A stretch of DNA of 64,000 nt, from assembly GCF_024347095.1 (NCBI RefSeq), contig NZ_AP024903.1, forward strand, positions 1,984,001-2,048,000, given 5' to 3'. Source of the stretch: Vibrio rhizosphaerae. Lineage in GTDB: Bacteria; Pseudomonadota; Gammaproteobacteria; Enterobacterales; Vibrionaceae. Below, in pieces: positions 9,208-17,235 of the stretch; within the stretch, counting starts at the first letter, position 1; each line of letters starts with the position of its first letter. The position numbers were made by a program, and so were the translations under genes. The notes below the pieces were generated by a model that searched no databases, was not told where the DNA came from, and saw only the letters and a program-made list of their open reading frames with translations.

Positions 9208-11666
9208 GTATTGCTCCTGTCTAAAAGACTGGCATCTGCCCGGGTTGCAACATCATTATTCCCCATCAGGATCGGGCTCAGCTCAGCTTTCATCCGCTCT
9301 AACAGCTGCTGACTAACCCCTTGGTCATAGGTCGGATTACCGGATGGCGTGATATGAATAACGGGGGCAAAGTTAATTTGTTGTTGGGTAGATTTTTCGA
9401 GCTGTTTACTCTGCTTAGCAACCGTTGCCGGGGCGGCTTTATCGGTTTTATCTTCACCAAACCAAGAGACGACCTGATCACTCAACATCCCCCCCAACAT
9501 GCCGCCAAGAGATAAAAAGGATGCGCCTTTCATCGCGATTCCACCGAGGGATTTCAGCGAAATACCGCGCTGTTTTTTGAGCGGATCTTGCTTCGAAGCA
9601 TGTTTCTTCGAAGAATTCGGTTTCGAAGAATTTCGCTGGGACGGATCCTGTTTGTCGTTGCTCTCATCACTCGAACCAAACAGTGAACCGACCGTATCGC
9701 CAAGCCAACGCCCGACTTCACTGCCGCCTAACCCGCCCACGACAGAACCAATGAGACCACCGACAGCCGTACCAAGAATGGGAACCACAGAGCCAATTGC
9801 AGCCCCGGCCATCGCACCGGAAGCCGCACCGCCCATTCCCCCGAGCAGATCACCGGCCTTCCCTGCTATCTTTTTAGGATTGCCCTTGGCGATCGCAGAA
9901 ACCAGTTCGACCCCGTTGAGAGCCATATCCAGAGGGCGGAATAACTTCCTCCCAAGGCCTTTAAATACAGCACCGGCTTTAGGCATCAAACTTGAAATAC
10001 CCGACTTTAGTTTCACACCACTAAACATCTTCCCGGCAGTCCGGGCGCTGAATAATCTCTTACCAATACCATTGCCTTTAGCGACAGCACCGGCTTTGGG
10101 CATCAAACTTGAGATGCCCGACTTTAGTTTGGCACCCTTAAATACATTTCCGACAACTCGGGGAAAGCGAGTGAGCAACTGACCGAACCGCGCAGATTTA
10201 CGACGGAAGCTGCCGGCAAAACGACGCCGGAACCGTGAACGCTTCCGAGGATTTTTGTTACGCTTGCGGCGTGATTCACGATCATCGCCATATCCGGAAT
10301 CACTGCCCTGTTGCGACCCAAGCGCATTCAACTCCCGATTCAGTCGGGCTAGCTGACGCGTAGCGCGCCGGGCGGCTTGCCGGGTTCTGTCCAATTCACC
10401 GGCAAACACATTACGTTCCGAATTGAGACGATCTTTACCTCCGCCCTTCATCCCACGGAAAAAATTAACAACCGTCGATCCGACTTTGAGTAACGGAATC
10501 GCAGCCGCTGTCACAGCCAGTAAACCCGTGGCAAGTTTAGGATTTGTTTGGGCGAATGCACTCATACTATCGACCACAGTGAGCAACGGTGGCAGCATTT
10601 TCTCCACAACCGGTAATAACCCTTCACCCAGCGTGGTGCTTATCTGTTCGAAACGCGCACTGAGTTGCGCCAACTTATAAGCAGAGGTATTGGATACCGT
10701 CTTGTAGTCACTGCCGATACTATTCGAATAGTTGCTCTTCTCAGCCGTGAGCTTCGATGCGGCAATGAAACCTTTATTATTCTGATCTAAATTATCGACG
10801 AGCTTTAAAATCGCGGCTGTGGATTTATCACCAAACAGGTCAGAAACAACCCCTTGGCGTTTTTCTGCCGAAACATTTTTTAAACGCTGGAAAACATCAG
10901 TCAATGTTCCCTGAGCATCCGTTTGCATTCGGTGAGCCAAATCAGCAGGATCAATATCCAGCGTCTTCATCGCGGCTTGCTGTTGCACTTTGTCAGTTTT
11001 TCCAGCGGTGAGTGTCCCAAGAATACTGTGGATAGCTTCACCGGCCTGTTTTTCACTGGCACCACCAGCCAGCAGGCTGGCGGATAATGCTGCTGTTTGC
11101 TGAACATTCAATCCGGCATTGAGGCCGGCATCTCCCTGTTCAGACACAACGGCAGCTACCGATTTCGCCTTAACCCCCATACTATGACTCAAGGCATTTG
11201 TTGCATTCGCCAATCCGACAGCTTGCTGCTGAGAGAGCTGCATCGAAGTGCGCCAACGGGCCAGTGTCTCAGTTGCTTCTCTTGCCGATACATTCCATAC
11301 AACAGCGACTTTTGAGACAGATTCAGCAAATGACAATAGCTGTTCTTTTCCAATGCCGGATTGGGCTCCATCACTGACAATCTGGTTAACATCTGCCTGT
11401 TTTACCCCCAACTGACCAGCCAAATGCTGCATTTTATCCTGATATTGACGGGCTTCCTGGTCACTGGCAAAGTGAACTGATTTTTTAACATCAGCAAATG
11501 AACGTTCATAGGTCACTGCCTGTTTGAGCGGTTTCAAGATCGGTGTGACAGCACTCACCACCTCCGCCTTCACATCCCCGGCCGACGGTAATTTATCGAC
11601 GAGGTTTTCCATTGTTTTCTGACGGGGAATCACCGTCACTTGAGTCGTTATTGTCGAATCAGCCAT
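9204..11666 (-). CDS. Tail tape measure protein (gpT-like)
   Basis: The 820-residue protein has a TP901-type N-terminal tape measure domain (about residues 60-340), a basic Lys/Arg-rich stretch (about 440-510), and a Gly/Ala-rich hydrophobic segment (about 610-660). A Ser/Lys/Gln low-complexity stretch and a short conserved tail follow. Tape measure length sets tail length; 820 is close to P2 gpT, so a full-length P2-size tail is expected. The segment L-K-S-G-I-S-S-L-M-P-K-A-G-A-V occurs twice (DNA at about 9966-10015 and 10092-10136), an internal duplication of roughly 42 residues. It follows the E-E' frameshift product by 3 bp. Confidence 0.9.
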   Translation of the reverse strand: MADSTITTQVTVIPRQKTMENLVDKLPSAGDVKAEVVSAVTPILKPLKQAVTYERSFADVKKSVHFASDQEARQYQDKMQHLAGQLGVKQADVNQIVSDGAQSGIGKEQLLSFAESVSKVAVVWNVSAREATETLARWRTSMQLSQQQAVGLANATNALSHSMGVKAKSVAAVVSEQGDAGLNAGLNVQQTAALSASLLAGGASEKQAGEAIHSILGTLTAGKTDKVQQQAAMKTLDIDPADLAHRMQTDAQGTLTDVFQRLKNVSAEKRQGVVSDLFGDKSTAAILKLVDNLDQNNKGFIAASKLTAEKSNYSNSIGSDYKTVSNTSAYKLAQLSARFEQISTTLGEGLLPVVEKMLPPLLTVVDSMSAFAQTNPKLATGLLAVTAAAIPLLKVGSTVVNFFRGMKGGGKDRLNSERNVFAGELDRTRQAARRATRQLARLNRELNALGSQQGSDSGYGDDRESRRKRNKNPRKRSRFRRRFAGSFRRKSARFGQLLTRFPRVVGNVFKGAKLKSGISSLMPKAGAVAKGNGIGKRLFSARTAGKMFSGVKLKSGISSLMPKAGAVFKGLGRKLFRPLDMALNGVELVSAIAKGNPKKIAGKAGDLLGGMGGAASGAMAGAAIGSVVPILGTAVGGLIGSVVGGLGGSEVGRWLGDTVGSLFGSSDESNDKQDPSQRNSSKPNSSKKHASKQDPLKKQRGISLKSLGGIAMKGASFLSLGGMLGGMLSDQVVSWFGEDKTDKAAPATVAKQSKQLEKSTQQQINFAPVIHITPSGNPTYDQGVSQQLLERMKAELSPILMGNNDVATRADASLLDRSNT

Positions 11667-11669
11667 GAC

Positions 11670-12349
11670 TTATCTCTTCTCTATCCCCAGTTTTGCCGCA
11701 GCTAAGTAGTAACGGCGCAAAGCATCATCAATACGCCACTCCATGATCTCCTTGGGGGATACGTGGTAGGCCAGCGGGATCACGTCTGTCAGGACTTCAA
11801 CATCTCTTGGCGAAAGAAGTCCGCCGGTTGTTGCAAAAAATCGATCAGTCGCTCCTGAAGCTGATTCCAGTCCGGCAGACTCAAACGGGCGAGCTCTTGA
11901 TGGGTAAACCCACAGCAGCTGGCACTGATAAAGAGAGTTCTCTCCCACTCGTCTTGATGAGTCTCCATCAGTTCTGTGGTTGCAACCGTCGGCGGGCGAA
12001 GTTTATAGCCGGTTTTTTCCTGACCATCATCGCCCTGAATCGGGATCAGTAATGTCGGTTCGTTGAGGTCAAACTGACCGTCCAGTAATGTGGATGCATT
12101 GGATTGCATCAGTTCCAGAACTTGTTCTCGAATCGAGTTGAAATCCGGAGTGACCAGCTTCTTCAATTCAGAGGATGTCAGTCCGGTACTCAGACAAATA
12201 CATTCCCAAAGCAATTGATTATCATCATGTTGATGGTGGCGGGTCAGTTCTCGCTGTTGCCCGACGGTGATCGTGTGAATGTTTACCTGATTCAGTGGTT
12301 GACCTTTATCATCTTCAATCGGCCAGACTAGGTGATGTGTGTGCAACAT
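11670..12349 (-). CDS. Tail assembly chaperone gpE and frameshifted gpE-E' product
   Basis: The zero-frame product gpE runs from 12349 to the stop at 11789 (186 residues). A perfect slippery heptamer T TTT TTG lies in frame at 11834-11840 (minus strand). A -1 slip there joins about 172 gpE residues to 54 residues read from 11834 to 11670 (A-T-T-G-G-L-L-S-P-R-D...), giving a fusion of about 226 residues. P2 uses the same -1 E-E' mechanism. The gpE part holds two related helical units (G-L-T-S-S-E-L-K-K-L near residue 55 and G-F-T-H-Q-E-L-A-R-L near 149), so it looks like a duplicated gpE domain, about twice the P2 size. The products chaperone the tape measure protein encoded next. Confidence 0.85.
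11834..11840 (-). promoter_or_regulatory. Programmed -1 frameshift slippery site (T TTT TTG)
   Basis: The heptamer is phased correctly with the gpE frame (GAT TTT TTG). The -1 frame after it stays open to 11670 and encodes the conserved E' extension. This is the expected site for the E/E' ratio control seen in most long-tailed phages. Confidence 0.85.
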
Positions 12350-12384
12350 AGGGGTAACTCCTTGCTCATCAACGTTACGAAAAA

Positions 12385-13085
12385 AGTATCCACCGGCATA
12401 GCCGGTGGTTTTTCATATGCGCCTATAAGGCTCTCCTACTAGCAGCGCCCTAGCAGGCGCGTAGTGATCTGACATTTGCATATGACTACTTCCTGCGGCC
12501 CGTAAACGGGCTACCTGAATACGGGATCGACAATTGCTCTCCCATTTTATCCTGCTCTAGTTGCTGCTTGATGTAATTTTGTATCTTGCTCGTATTTTTA
12601 CCTACCGTATCTACATAATAACCTCGGCACCAAAATTCTCGATTTCTATATTTAAACTTCAAATCACCGAATCGTTCATAAAGCATTAGGCTACTTTTAC
12701 CTTTCAAATACCCCATAAACCCTGAAACACTCATTTTGGGCGGTATTTCTAAAAGCATGTGGATATGATCCGCGCAACATTCCGCTTCAAGAATGTTCAC
12801 ATTTTTCCATTCACATAGTTTCCTCAATATTTCACCTATTGCTCTACGTTTTTCTCCGTAGAACACTTGCCTTCTATATTTCGGTGCAAAGACTATGTGG
12901 TATTTACAGTTCCAGCGCGTGTGCGCTAAGCTCTTTTCGTCCCCCATTGGGACCCCCTTTCAATTCTTAATTAACTCTTGTAGTTGCCAGACCACAAGAC
13001 TTTTTTATCAAATTGAAAGGGGTTATATAACTGACTTATAGCTGTAAGCTTTACGGAACCCCCAGCCTAGCTGGGGGTTTTCTCT
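12385..13085 (-). mobile_element. IS200/IS605-type insertion sequence
   Basis: A tnpA gene for a Y1-type transposase is flanked by hairpin-forming sequences: CCACCGGC/GCCGGTGG at 12390-12408 downstream and AACCCCCAGC/GCTGGGGGTT at 13057-13079 upstream. There are no terminal inverted repeats or target duplication, as expected for IS200. It sits between the tail tube and gpE genes without breaking either. Exact ends were not determined; the upstream hairpin could instead belong to the host operon. Confidence 0.7.
12486..12947 (-). CDS. tnpA: IS200-type transposase TnpA (Y1 HUH transposase)
   Basis: The 153-residue protein has the HUH motif A-D-H-I-H-M-L near residue 60 and the catalytic tyrosine in I-Q-N-Y-I-K-Q-Q near residue 127. 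The N-terminal H-I-V-F-A-P-K-Y-R-R core is typical of IS200 TnpA. It moves single-stranded DNA by cleaving at hairpins. Full length, with no accessory tnpB. It lies in the same direction as the tail genes, so it may be transcribed with them. Confidence 0.92.
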   Translation of the reverse strand: MGDEKSLAHTRWNCKYHIVFAPKYRRQVFYGEKRRAIGEILRKLCEWKNVNILEAECCADHIHMLLEIPPKMSVSGFMGYLKGKSSLMLYERFGDLKFKYRNREFWCRGYYVDTVGKNTSKIQNYIKQQLEQDKMGEQLSIPYSGSPFTGRRK

Positions 13086-13090
13086 ATACA

Positions 13091-13121
13091 AAAAAGGCCC
13101 CGTAAGGGGCCTGATTTGTAG
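13091..13121 (-). terminator. Terminator after the tail tube gene
   Basis: On the minus strand AGGCCCCTTACGGGGCCT is followed by TTTTTTG, a compact intrinsic terminator directly after the tube gene. It should reduce readthrough into the downstream E-T-U-X-D genes unless transcription is antiterminated. Confidence 0.75.
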
Positions 13122-13148
13122 CAATACCAGAAAAGTAAATAACCGAAC

Positions 13149-13655
13149 TTATGCCATACCGACATTACGGCGATGGGCTTCCATCAGATCACCGTTACCC
13201 AGATTGAGAATTTGGGCATGACGATCAATGTCATAGATGACTTTGCCATCTTCGGTTTTCTTGTATGCTCTGACCGACATTTCCATATCGTGATCCGGCA
13301 ATTCCCCCATTTTACTGGCCGATTCAGTCACCGAGATGATTTCACCGGTTAAGCTATATACAATGGCAAAATTGTTCCCGTCTTCATCCTGATGAGACTC
13401 TTTGATATCCACCTGACACCAGCTTCCGGCCGCTAATCCATAAGCAGACAAAAGCGCCTGATCAGCGCCTTTGACCTTCCACTTACTATTCATTTTTTCA
13501 AGTCCGACCATGATCTCGCCCGGAATGAAAGAGCCACCGCGGGTTTCTTGCATAACCTTTTTGATCTCTGGTGGGGTAAATTCGTCTAGCTCTTTGATTA
13601 ACGGATGAGAGTTAATCATGGCATAACGCGTAATTCGTGAACGTTGACCTGCCAT
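13149..13655 (-). CDS. Tail tube protein (gpFII-like)
   Basis: The 168-residue protein matches the P2 FII / pyocin tube family in size and pattern (I-P-G-E-I-M-V-G-L-E-K-M, the V-D-I-K-E-S-H-Q-D-E-D-G loop and the M-S-V-R-A-Y-K-K segment). Hexamers of this protein stack to form the inner tube. It starts exactly at the stop of the sheath gene (TAATG), the usual sheath-tube coupling. An IS200 element and terminator follow. Confidence 0.9.
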   Translation of the reverse strand: MAGQRSRITRYAMINSHPLIKELDEFTPPEIKKVMQETRGGSFIPGEIMVGLEKMNSKWKVKGADQALLSAYGLAAGSWCQVDIKESHQDEDGNNFAIVYSLTGEIISVTESASKMGELPDHDMEMSVRAYKKTEDGKVIYDIDRHAQILNLGNGDLMEAHRRNVGMA

Positions 13656-14824
13656 TAAAGGACCTCCTCAAGAAATGATTCAACAATACCGGTGTCCTCA
13701 ATCAGGTGGTACACCATATGTTCATTAGGCGCGTAGCCGTAGTATTTGATCGCAATATGCCACTCGCCATTACGGTAGTTTTCAACGTTATTGAGTGTCG
13801 GATGAAGGTAGACTTCAGCGCCCATCACGGTTTCATCGGCTTGCAGCGATTTCAGCCAAACATTCAGTTTGGTGATTTCCTGTTCCATAAAGGACTTGCT
13901 CAGATTTCTGGCCATTGCGCTCTGAGCTGTCTTCGCCAACTTACGGACAATGGCATATTCCAGACCAACCTGAGAGACGAAGCGCCCCATCACACAACGG
14001 TTACCAATCAGAGAGAAACCACCTAACGAGGTCCGCGCAAAATAGGAAACGCCGTGACGATTTAACAAATCACCATTGGTGGATTTATCCATAATGTTAT
14101 AGTCAATCGTCCGGGCTGTGCCGCTGATCAATGCACCCATGCCGCCCTTCGCCGGACTTTCCCATGCTTTCACACGAGCAAAGCAAGACAGCGCAACCGC
14201 TGCACCGGAGAATGACACATTGCCTTTTGCAGCCTGACTGTAAACAGACACCTGCGGATCTACCAGATAAAAAGATTCGTACCCTGTGCCTTCACCACCA
14301 AGACTCTGTGAATAGGCAACCGCATCGTTATCATTGGTATTCGGACCGTCACCGACAGGGATGGCAAATAAGCGTTTCCCCATTGCGGCCAGAGCATCGG
14401 CTACCGGTTTGGTGTTAAATCCCGGCGCGCTGATATGGGTTGGCGTTTCCATACAATCAGCCAAGGCTTGAATCCCCGTCCGCTGACCCGTGGTTGCGTC
14501 AACCTGACCAATCACATTGTTGACGGTATCCGACTGCTCCGTACCTTCCTCAACAATCACCACGTAAATCGGAACGGAAACCAAACGGAATGTTTCATAA
14601 CAAGTCCGCCACAAAGTTCCTTTTTCTGCGCCGGTCGTATCAAGCTTCGCGGCATCAGCCATATTCGCAATACGAATCGGTGTATTTTTAGTCAGTGATG
14701 AATCAGCATCTGGTGCAGTCCCGACAACGCCCAAAACGATGCTTCCCAGCGGCCCCATCGGGGGTGGTGCGGGATGATTGATAACACTGATACCGTTATG
14801 CACAAATGATGCAATTTCAGGCAT
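13655..14824 (-). CDS. Contractile tail sheath protein (gpFI-like)
   Basis: The 389-residue protein carries the sheath family hallmarks: the N-terminal H-G-I-S-V-I-N pattern, G-V-V-G-T-A-P, and the C-terminal L-N-V-W-L-K-S-L-Q-A-D-E and I-A-I-K-Y-Y-G-Y-A-P-N-E-H segments that lock sheath subunits together. Its presence shows the tail is contractile (myovirus/R-type), not flexible. It overlaps an upstream 67-residue ORF by 8 bp and joins the tube gene downstream. Confidence 0.93.
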   Translation of the reverse strand: MPEIASFVHNGISVINHPAPPPMGPLGSIVLGVVGTAPDADSSLTKNTPIRIANMADAAKLDTTGAEKGTLWRTCYETFRLVSVPIYVVIVEEGTEQSDTVNNVIGQVDATTGQRTGIQALADCMETPTHISAPGFNTKPVADALAAMGKRLFAIPVGDGPNTNDNDAVAYSQSLGGEGTGYESFYLVDPQVSVYSQAAKGNVSFSGAAVALSCFARVKAWESPAKGGMGALISGTARTIDYNIMDKSTNGDLLNRHGVSYFARTSLGGFSLIGNRCVMGRFVSQVGLEYAIVRKLAKTAQSAMARNLSKSFMEQEITKLNVWLKSLQADETVMGAEVYLHPTLNNVENYRNGEWHIAIKYYGYAPNEHMVYHLIEDTGIVESFLEEVL

Positions 14825-15020
14825 TCGCCTTCTCCTTCTGTTGAGTAGGCAGTGAGGTCATCAGTTTGACCTTACCGCCCAGTTTTAAAAATTCAGCTTC
14901 ACAAGGAAGCAAATCGACGATGTCGCCTTTCTGATACCAGTGCCGCTGATTCGGGCATTGGTATGGTGCAAGCACCTCATAGGATAAGTGCTCTGCCAGC
15001 TTTGACTTTTGGGTTACCAT
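14817..15020 (-). CDS. Small protein upstream of the sheath gene, function unknown
   Basis: A 67-residue protein with a central W-Y-Q-K-G-D-I-V-D-L-L-P-C-E-A-E-F-L segment and a positively charged tail. I do not recognise the family. Its place right before the sheath gene matches small DUF2635-type genes in Mu-like tail clusters, and it overlaps the sheath gene by 8 bp, which suggests co-expression. It could be a sheath-assembly factor, but this rests on position only. Confidence 0.6.
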   Translation of the reverse strand: MVTQKSKLAEHLSYEVLAPYQCPNQRHWYQKGDIVDLLPCEAEFLKLGGKVKLMTSLPTQQKEKANA

Positions 15021-15039
15021 ATCGGTCTCCAGAAACTAA

Positions 15040-15097
15040 AAAACCCAGCACTAGGCTGGGTTTTGGGGATAAAAAAACCGCCTTAATTTAAGCGGTT
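15040..15097 (-). terminator. Double intrinsic terminator after fibre cassette 1
   Basis: Two hairpins in a row on the minus strand: AACCGCTT / AAGGCGGTT followed by TTTTTTT (15070-15097), and AAAACCCAGC / GCTGGGTTTT (15040-15064). They lie between the small gene of cassette 1 and the sheath-side genes. Related hairpins end the other two cassettes. Confidence 0.8.
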
Positions 15098-15099
15098 CA

Positions 15100-15375
15100 T
15101 TACGATTCTGATGGCAGCGGGTAACGAGCCTTAATCTCAGCGACTTTATCACGCCAAACTTGCTCAGAGTCAGGCGTCTTATCGTACTGCCACTCCATAA
15201 ACAGAGGGTCTGACTCAAGTCGGTAAGCTCCTTGTCGTTTGACAATGTTTTGAGCCTCCTCAAAATCTTTTTGCTGCAAAACAGACTCGATCTGCTCCTG
15301 AGTCATACCCAACGAATTCATATAGCTGTAGGTCGTATCTGTTTGAGTTCGACCCTGAAAAATATAACTAAACAT
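15100..15375 (-). CDS. Small tail-fibre-associated protein, cassette 1
   Basis: The 91-residue protein has a C-terminal half of the type found after many phage fibre genes (E-S-D-P-L-F-M-E-W-Q-Y-D-K then W-R-D-K-V-A-E-I-K-A-R-Y-P). Its likely role is as fibre chaperone or tail assembly factor. It begins 14 bp after the variable protein stop with a GGAGT ribosome binding site. It is almost identical to the copies at 16946 and 18849; only a few residues differ. A double terminator follows. Confidence 0.75.
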   Translation of the reverse strand: MFSYIFQGRTQTDTTYSYMNSLGMTQEQIESVLQQKDFEEAQNIVKRQGAYRLESDPLFMEWQYDKTPDSEQVWRDKVAEIKARYPLPSES

Positions 15376-15389
15376 CTGTTTTACTCCGG

Positions 15390-16622
15390 TTAAACAAAGA
15401 AAGCAGGGCGAAAACCGATGCTGCCGTACGAGAATGACCGCTCATGAAACAGATAGAGCAAACCCAGCCCGGCGGACGAGCCAGCGCCCCAACTTCCCCC
15501 GCGAAGCGGGAGCCGCTCGCCATAGTTACGACACCAGAGACCACCGCCAACTGTAGCCGTGGTTGCGGATTCAATCAGCAATCGACGCAACAACTCGTTA
15601 GGCGTATAACCGGCCGACTTGGTGATCGCAGCAAAATGCGGGTTATACATATACGGATAGTCGTAACTATCGTCGTCAGCAGGCCCGTTACGCTTGGTCA
15701 CTGAGTTGCTGAGTACTGGTGAACCGTTATTGCCAGAGCCGCTTTGGTTGTCGGATGTCGAATCAAAATAGGCTGGGTGACGATGCCAGTTAGCCTCAGT
15801 AACTGCCGGATTGTTATCCAGCGTTGTCAGGATCTGCCCGTCATCCAGCTTCATCTGGTCAATCCACTCCCACACATTGCCAACCAGGTCACATACACCG
15901 AATTCGCTATGATCGTGATTCCACGTGACTGGGCCTTTGCCTGTGCCGGTTCGTCCGGTGCCGTTGGTATCGCCGGGCAATCCGTCGTCAGCACGGCGAG
16001 CGGTTTCCCACTTCGCCTCATGGCTGCGGCCATAGTTCGTATTGCCGCGAGGTACAGTGCCGTTAGCCAGAGACCAGAGCGCGATCGCAGCCCACTCATG
16101 AATCGACATCAGATGCCAGTTATCGCCCTTCTGCGTGCAGAGCTGTTTTGCAGTGTCATAATTAACCGAGGTGCGCGGTTGAGGACCACCGATGACGGCG
16201 GAGCCGCCTGCTGCTGCCGATGCCAGATATTTGCCGACGAGAATTTCGCTGCGAGGCGCTCCGTTGGTTATAAATGCAGGATGAACACCGATGCCAAGAT
16301 TAAGATCGGCTAATCCCAGATCTTCAATGTTGAAGCGAGGAATAACGCACATGATATTCGGGTTGCCCTGAGCATCATAAATGACGGTGTTTCGACCACC
16401 GGAGTTATGCTCGATAGCCTTTCGATACCCATCTGTTGCGATGATAGTCAGATTGCTGGCCTCTTGGTCATATTTACTTTCAACCTTGGTCATTGAATCA
16501 TTGACATTTTTATCAATCGCAGCCATTTTGCCAGACACTTCCTGTACGACAGCTTGAGAAGCTGCTGTTTGTTCTTGCGATACTTGTTTAAGTAACTGCA
16601 ATTCTTCCATTATATTAGCCAT
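15390..16622 (-). CDS. FGE/C-type-lectin-fold variable receptor-binding protein, cassette 1
   Basis: The 410-residue protein has an N-terminal coiled coil (about 1-55) likely for trimerisation and attachment, then a formylglycine-generating-enzyme (FGE-sulfatase) type C-lectin fold with the hallmark G-N-V-W-E-W near residue 240. It ends in a hypervariable segment and a conserved G-F-R-P-A-F-F-V. This arrangement is that of DGR target proteins such as phage tropism determinants. It is about 95% identical to the other two copies except in the last ~45 codons. Start fixed by a GGAGG site 7 bp upstream. It follows a truncated copy of the fibre collar gene rather than a complete one. The catalytic cysteine pair of true FGE enzymes is not seen, so enzymatic function is unlikely. 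Confidence 0.85.
   Translation of the reverse strand: MANIMEELQLLKQVSQEQTAASQAVVQEVSGKMAAIDKNVNDSMTKVESKYDQEASNLTIIATDGYRKAIEHNSGGRNTVIYDAQGNPNIMCVIPRFNIEDLGLADLNLGIGVHPAFITNGAPRSEILVGKYLASAAAGGSAVIGGPQPRTSVNYDTAKQLCTQKGDNWHLMSIHEWAAIALWSLANGTVPRGNTNYGRSHEAKWETARRADDGLPGDTNGTGRTGTGKGPVTWNHDHSEFGVCDLVGNVWEWIDQMKLDDGQILTTLDNNPAVTEANWHRHPAYFDSTSDNQSGSGNNGSPVLSNSVTKRNGPADDDSYDYPYMYNPHFAAITKSAGYTPNELLRRLLIESATTATVGGGLWCRNYGERLPLRGGSWGAGSSAGLGLLYLFHERSFSYGSIGFRPAFFV
15411..15539 (-). other. Hypervariable region (DGR VR-like) of cassette 1
   Basis: Residues between the conserved G-G-G and G-F-R-P-A-F. Compared with cassettes 2 and 3, changes cluster at codon positions 1 and 2 with a constant C or T third base at many sites (GGC/TTC/TAC, TCC/GTC/TTC, TTC/GAC/TAC, TAT/CAT/GCT). 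Trp, Gly, Leu, Arg and Ser framework codons stay fixed. Confidence 0.75.
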
Positions 16623-16884
16623 GATTAGCCTCCAATATTCTCAATCTCTTGCTCATATTCATATATCTATGACCTTGTTTAATTTGAATTACCTGACTAT
16701 GTAAAAACGCAACTGCATCCATCATCATTTCTGTATCAATCAAAATATTGCGGCTTTCTGTTCCCATCACGCTATCGCTAGGCAGAGCGCTTAAATCTAA
16801 CGTAAATGGCTGAATACAATGATCATTTCTCGCTTTATAGTTCAGCATTGTATTCGGTGCAGAAATCACCCCAAACAAGGTGCC
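16615..16884 (-). pseudogene. Truncated fibre collar gene (gpH C-terminal fragment), cassette 1
   Basis: Matches the last ~90 codons of the complete collar/fibre gene at 20364-20918, from the G-T-L-F-G-V-I-S-A-P-N segment to L-E-A-N-H-G. The N-terminal half is missing; instead the sequence joins directly to the terminator of cassette 2. A 9-bp deletion removes three residues relative to the other copies. It marks the left end of a tandem duplication unit. An internal ATG could still start an ~80-residue peptide that couples translation to the variable protein. Confidence 0.8.
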
Positions 16885-16916
16885 TAAAAACCCAGTACTA
16901 GGCTGGGATTTGGGGA

Positions 16917-16943
16917 TAAAAAAACCGCCTAATTTAAGCGGTT
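16917..16943 (-). terminator. Intrinsic terminator after fibre cassette 2
   Basis: Minus-strand hairpin AACCGCTTAAATTAGGCGGTT followed by TTTTTTT directly after the 91-residue gene of cassette 2. A second, weaker CCCAGCC/GGGTTT-type hairpin lies at 16886-16912. Confidence 0.75.
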
Positions 16944-16945
16944 CA

Positions 16946-17221
16946 TTACGATTCTGATGGCAGCGGGTAACGGGCTTTAATCTCAGCGACTTTATCACGC
17001 CAAACTTGCTCAGATTCAGGCGTCTTGTCGTACTGCCACTCCATAAACAGAGGGTCTGACTCAAGGCGGTAAGCTCCTTGTCGTTTAACAATGTTTTGAG
17101 CCTCCTCAAAATCTTTTTGCTGCAAAACAGACTCGATCTGCTCCTGAGTCATACCCAACGAATTCATATAGCTGTAGGTCATATCTGTTTGAGTTTGACC
17201 CTGAAAAATATAACTAAACAT
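16946..17221 (-). CDS. Small tail-fibre-associated protein, cassette 2
   Basis: The 91-residue copy differs from cassette 1 at a handful of residues (for example M-T-Y-S-Y-M near the start and P-E-S for P-D-S). It has the same ribosome binding site, spacing to the variable protein and following terminator as the other copies. Likely fibre chaperone. Confidence 0.75.
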   Translation of the reverse strand: MFSYIFQGQTQTDMTYSYMNSLGMTQEQIESVLQQKDFEEAQNIVKRQGAYRLESDPLFMEWQYDKTPESEQVWRDKVAEIKARYPLPSES

Positions 17222-17235
17222 CTGTTTTACTCCTG

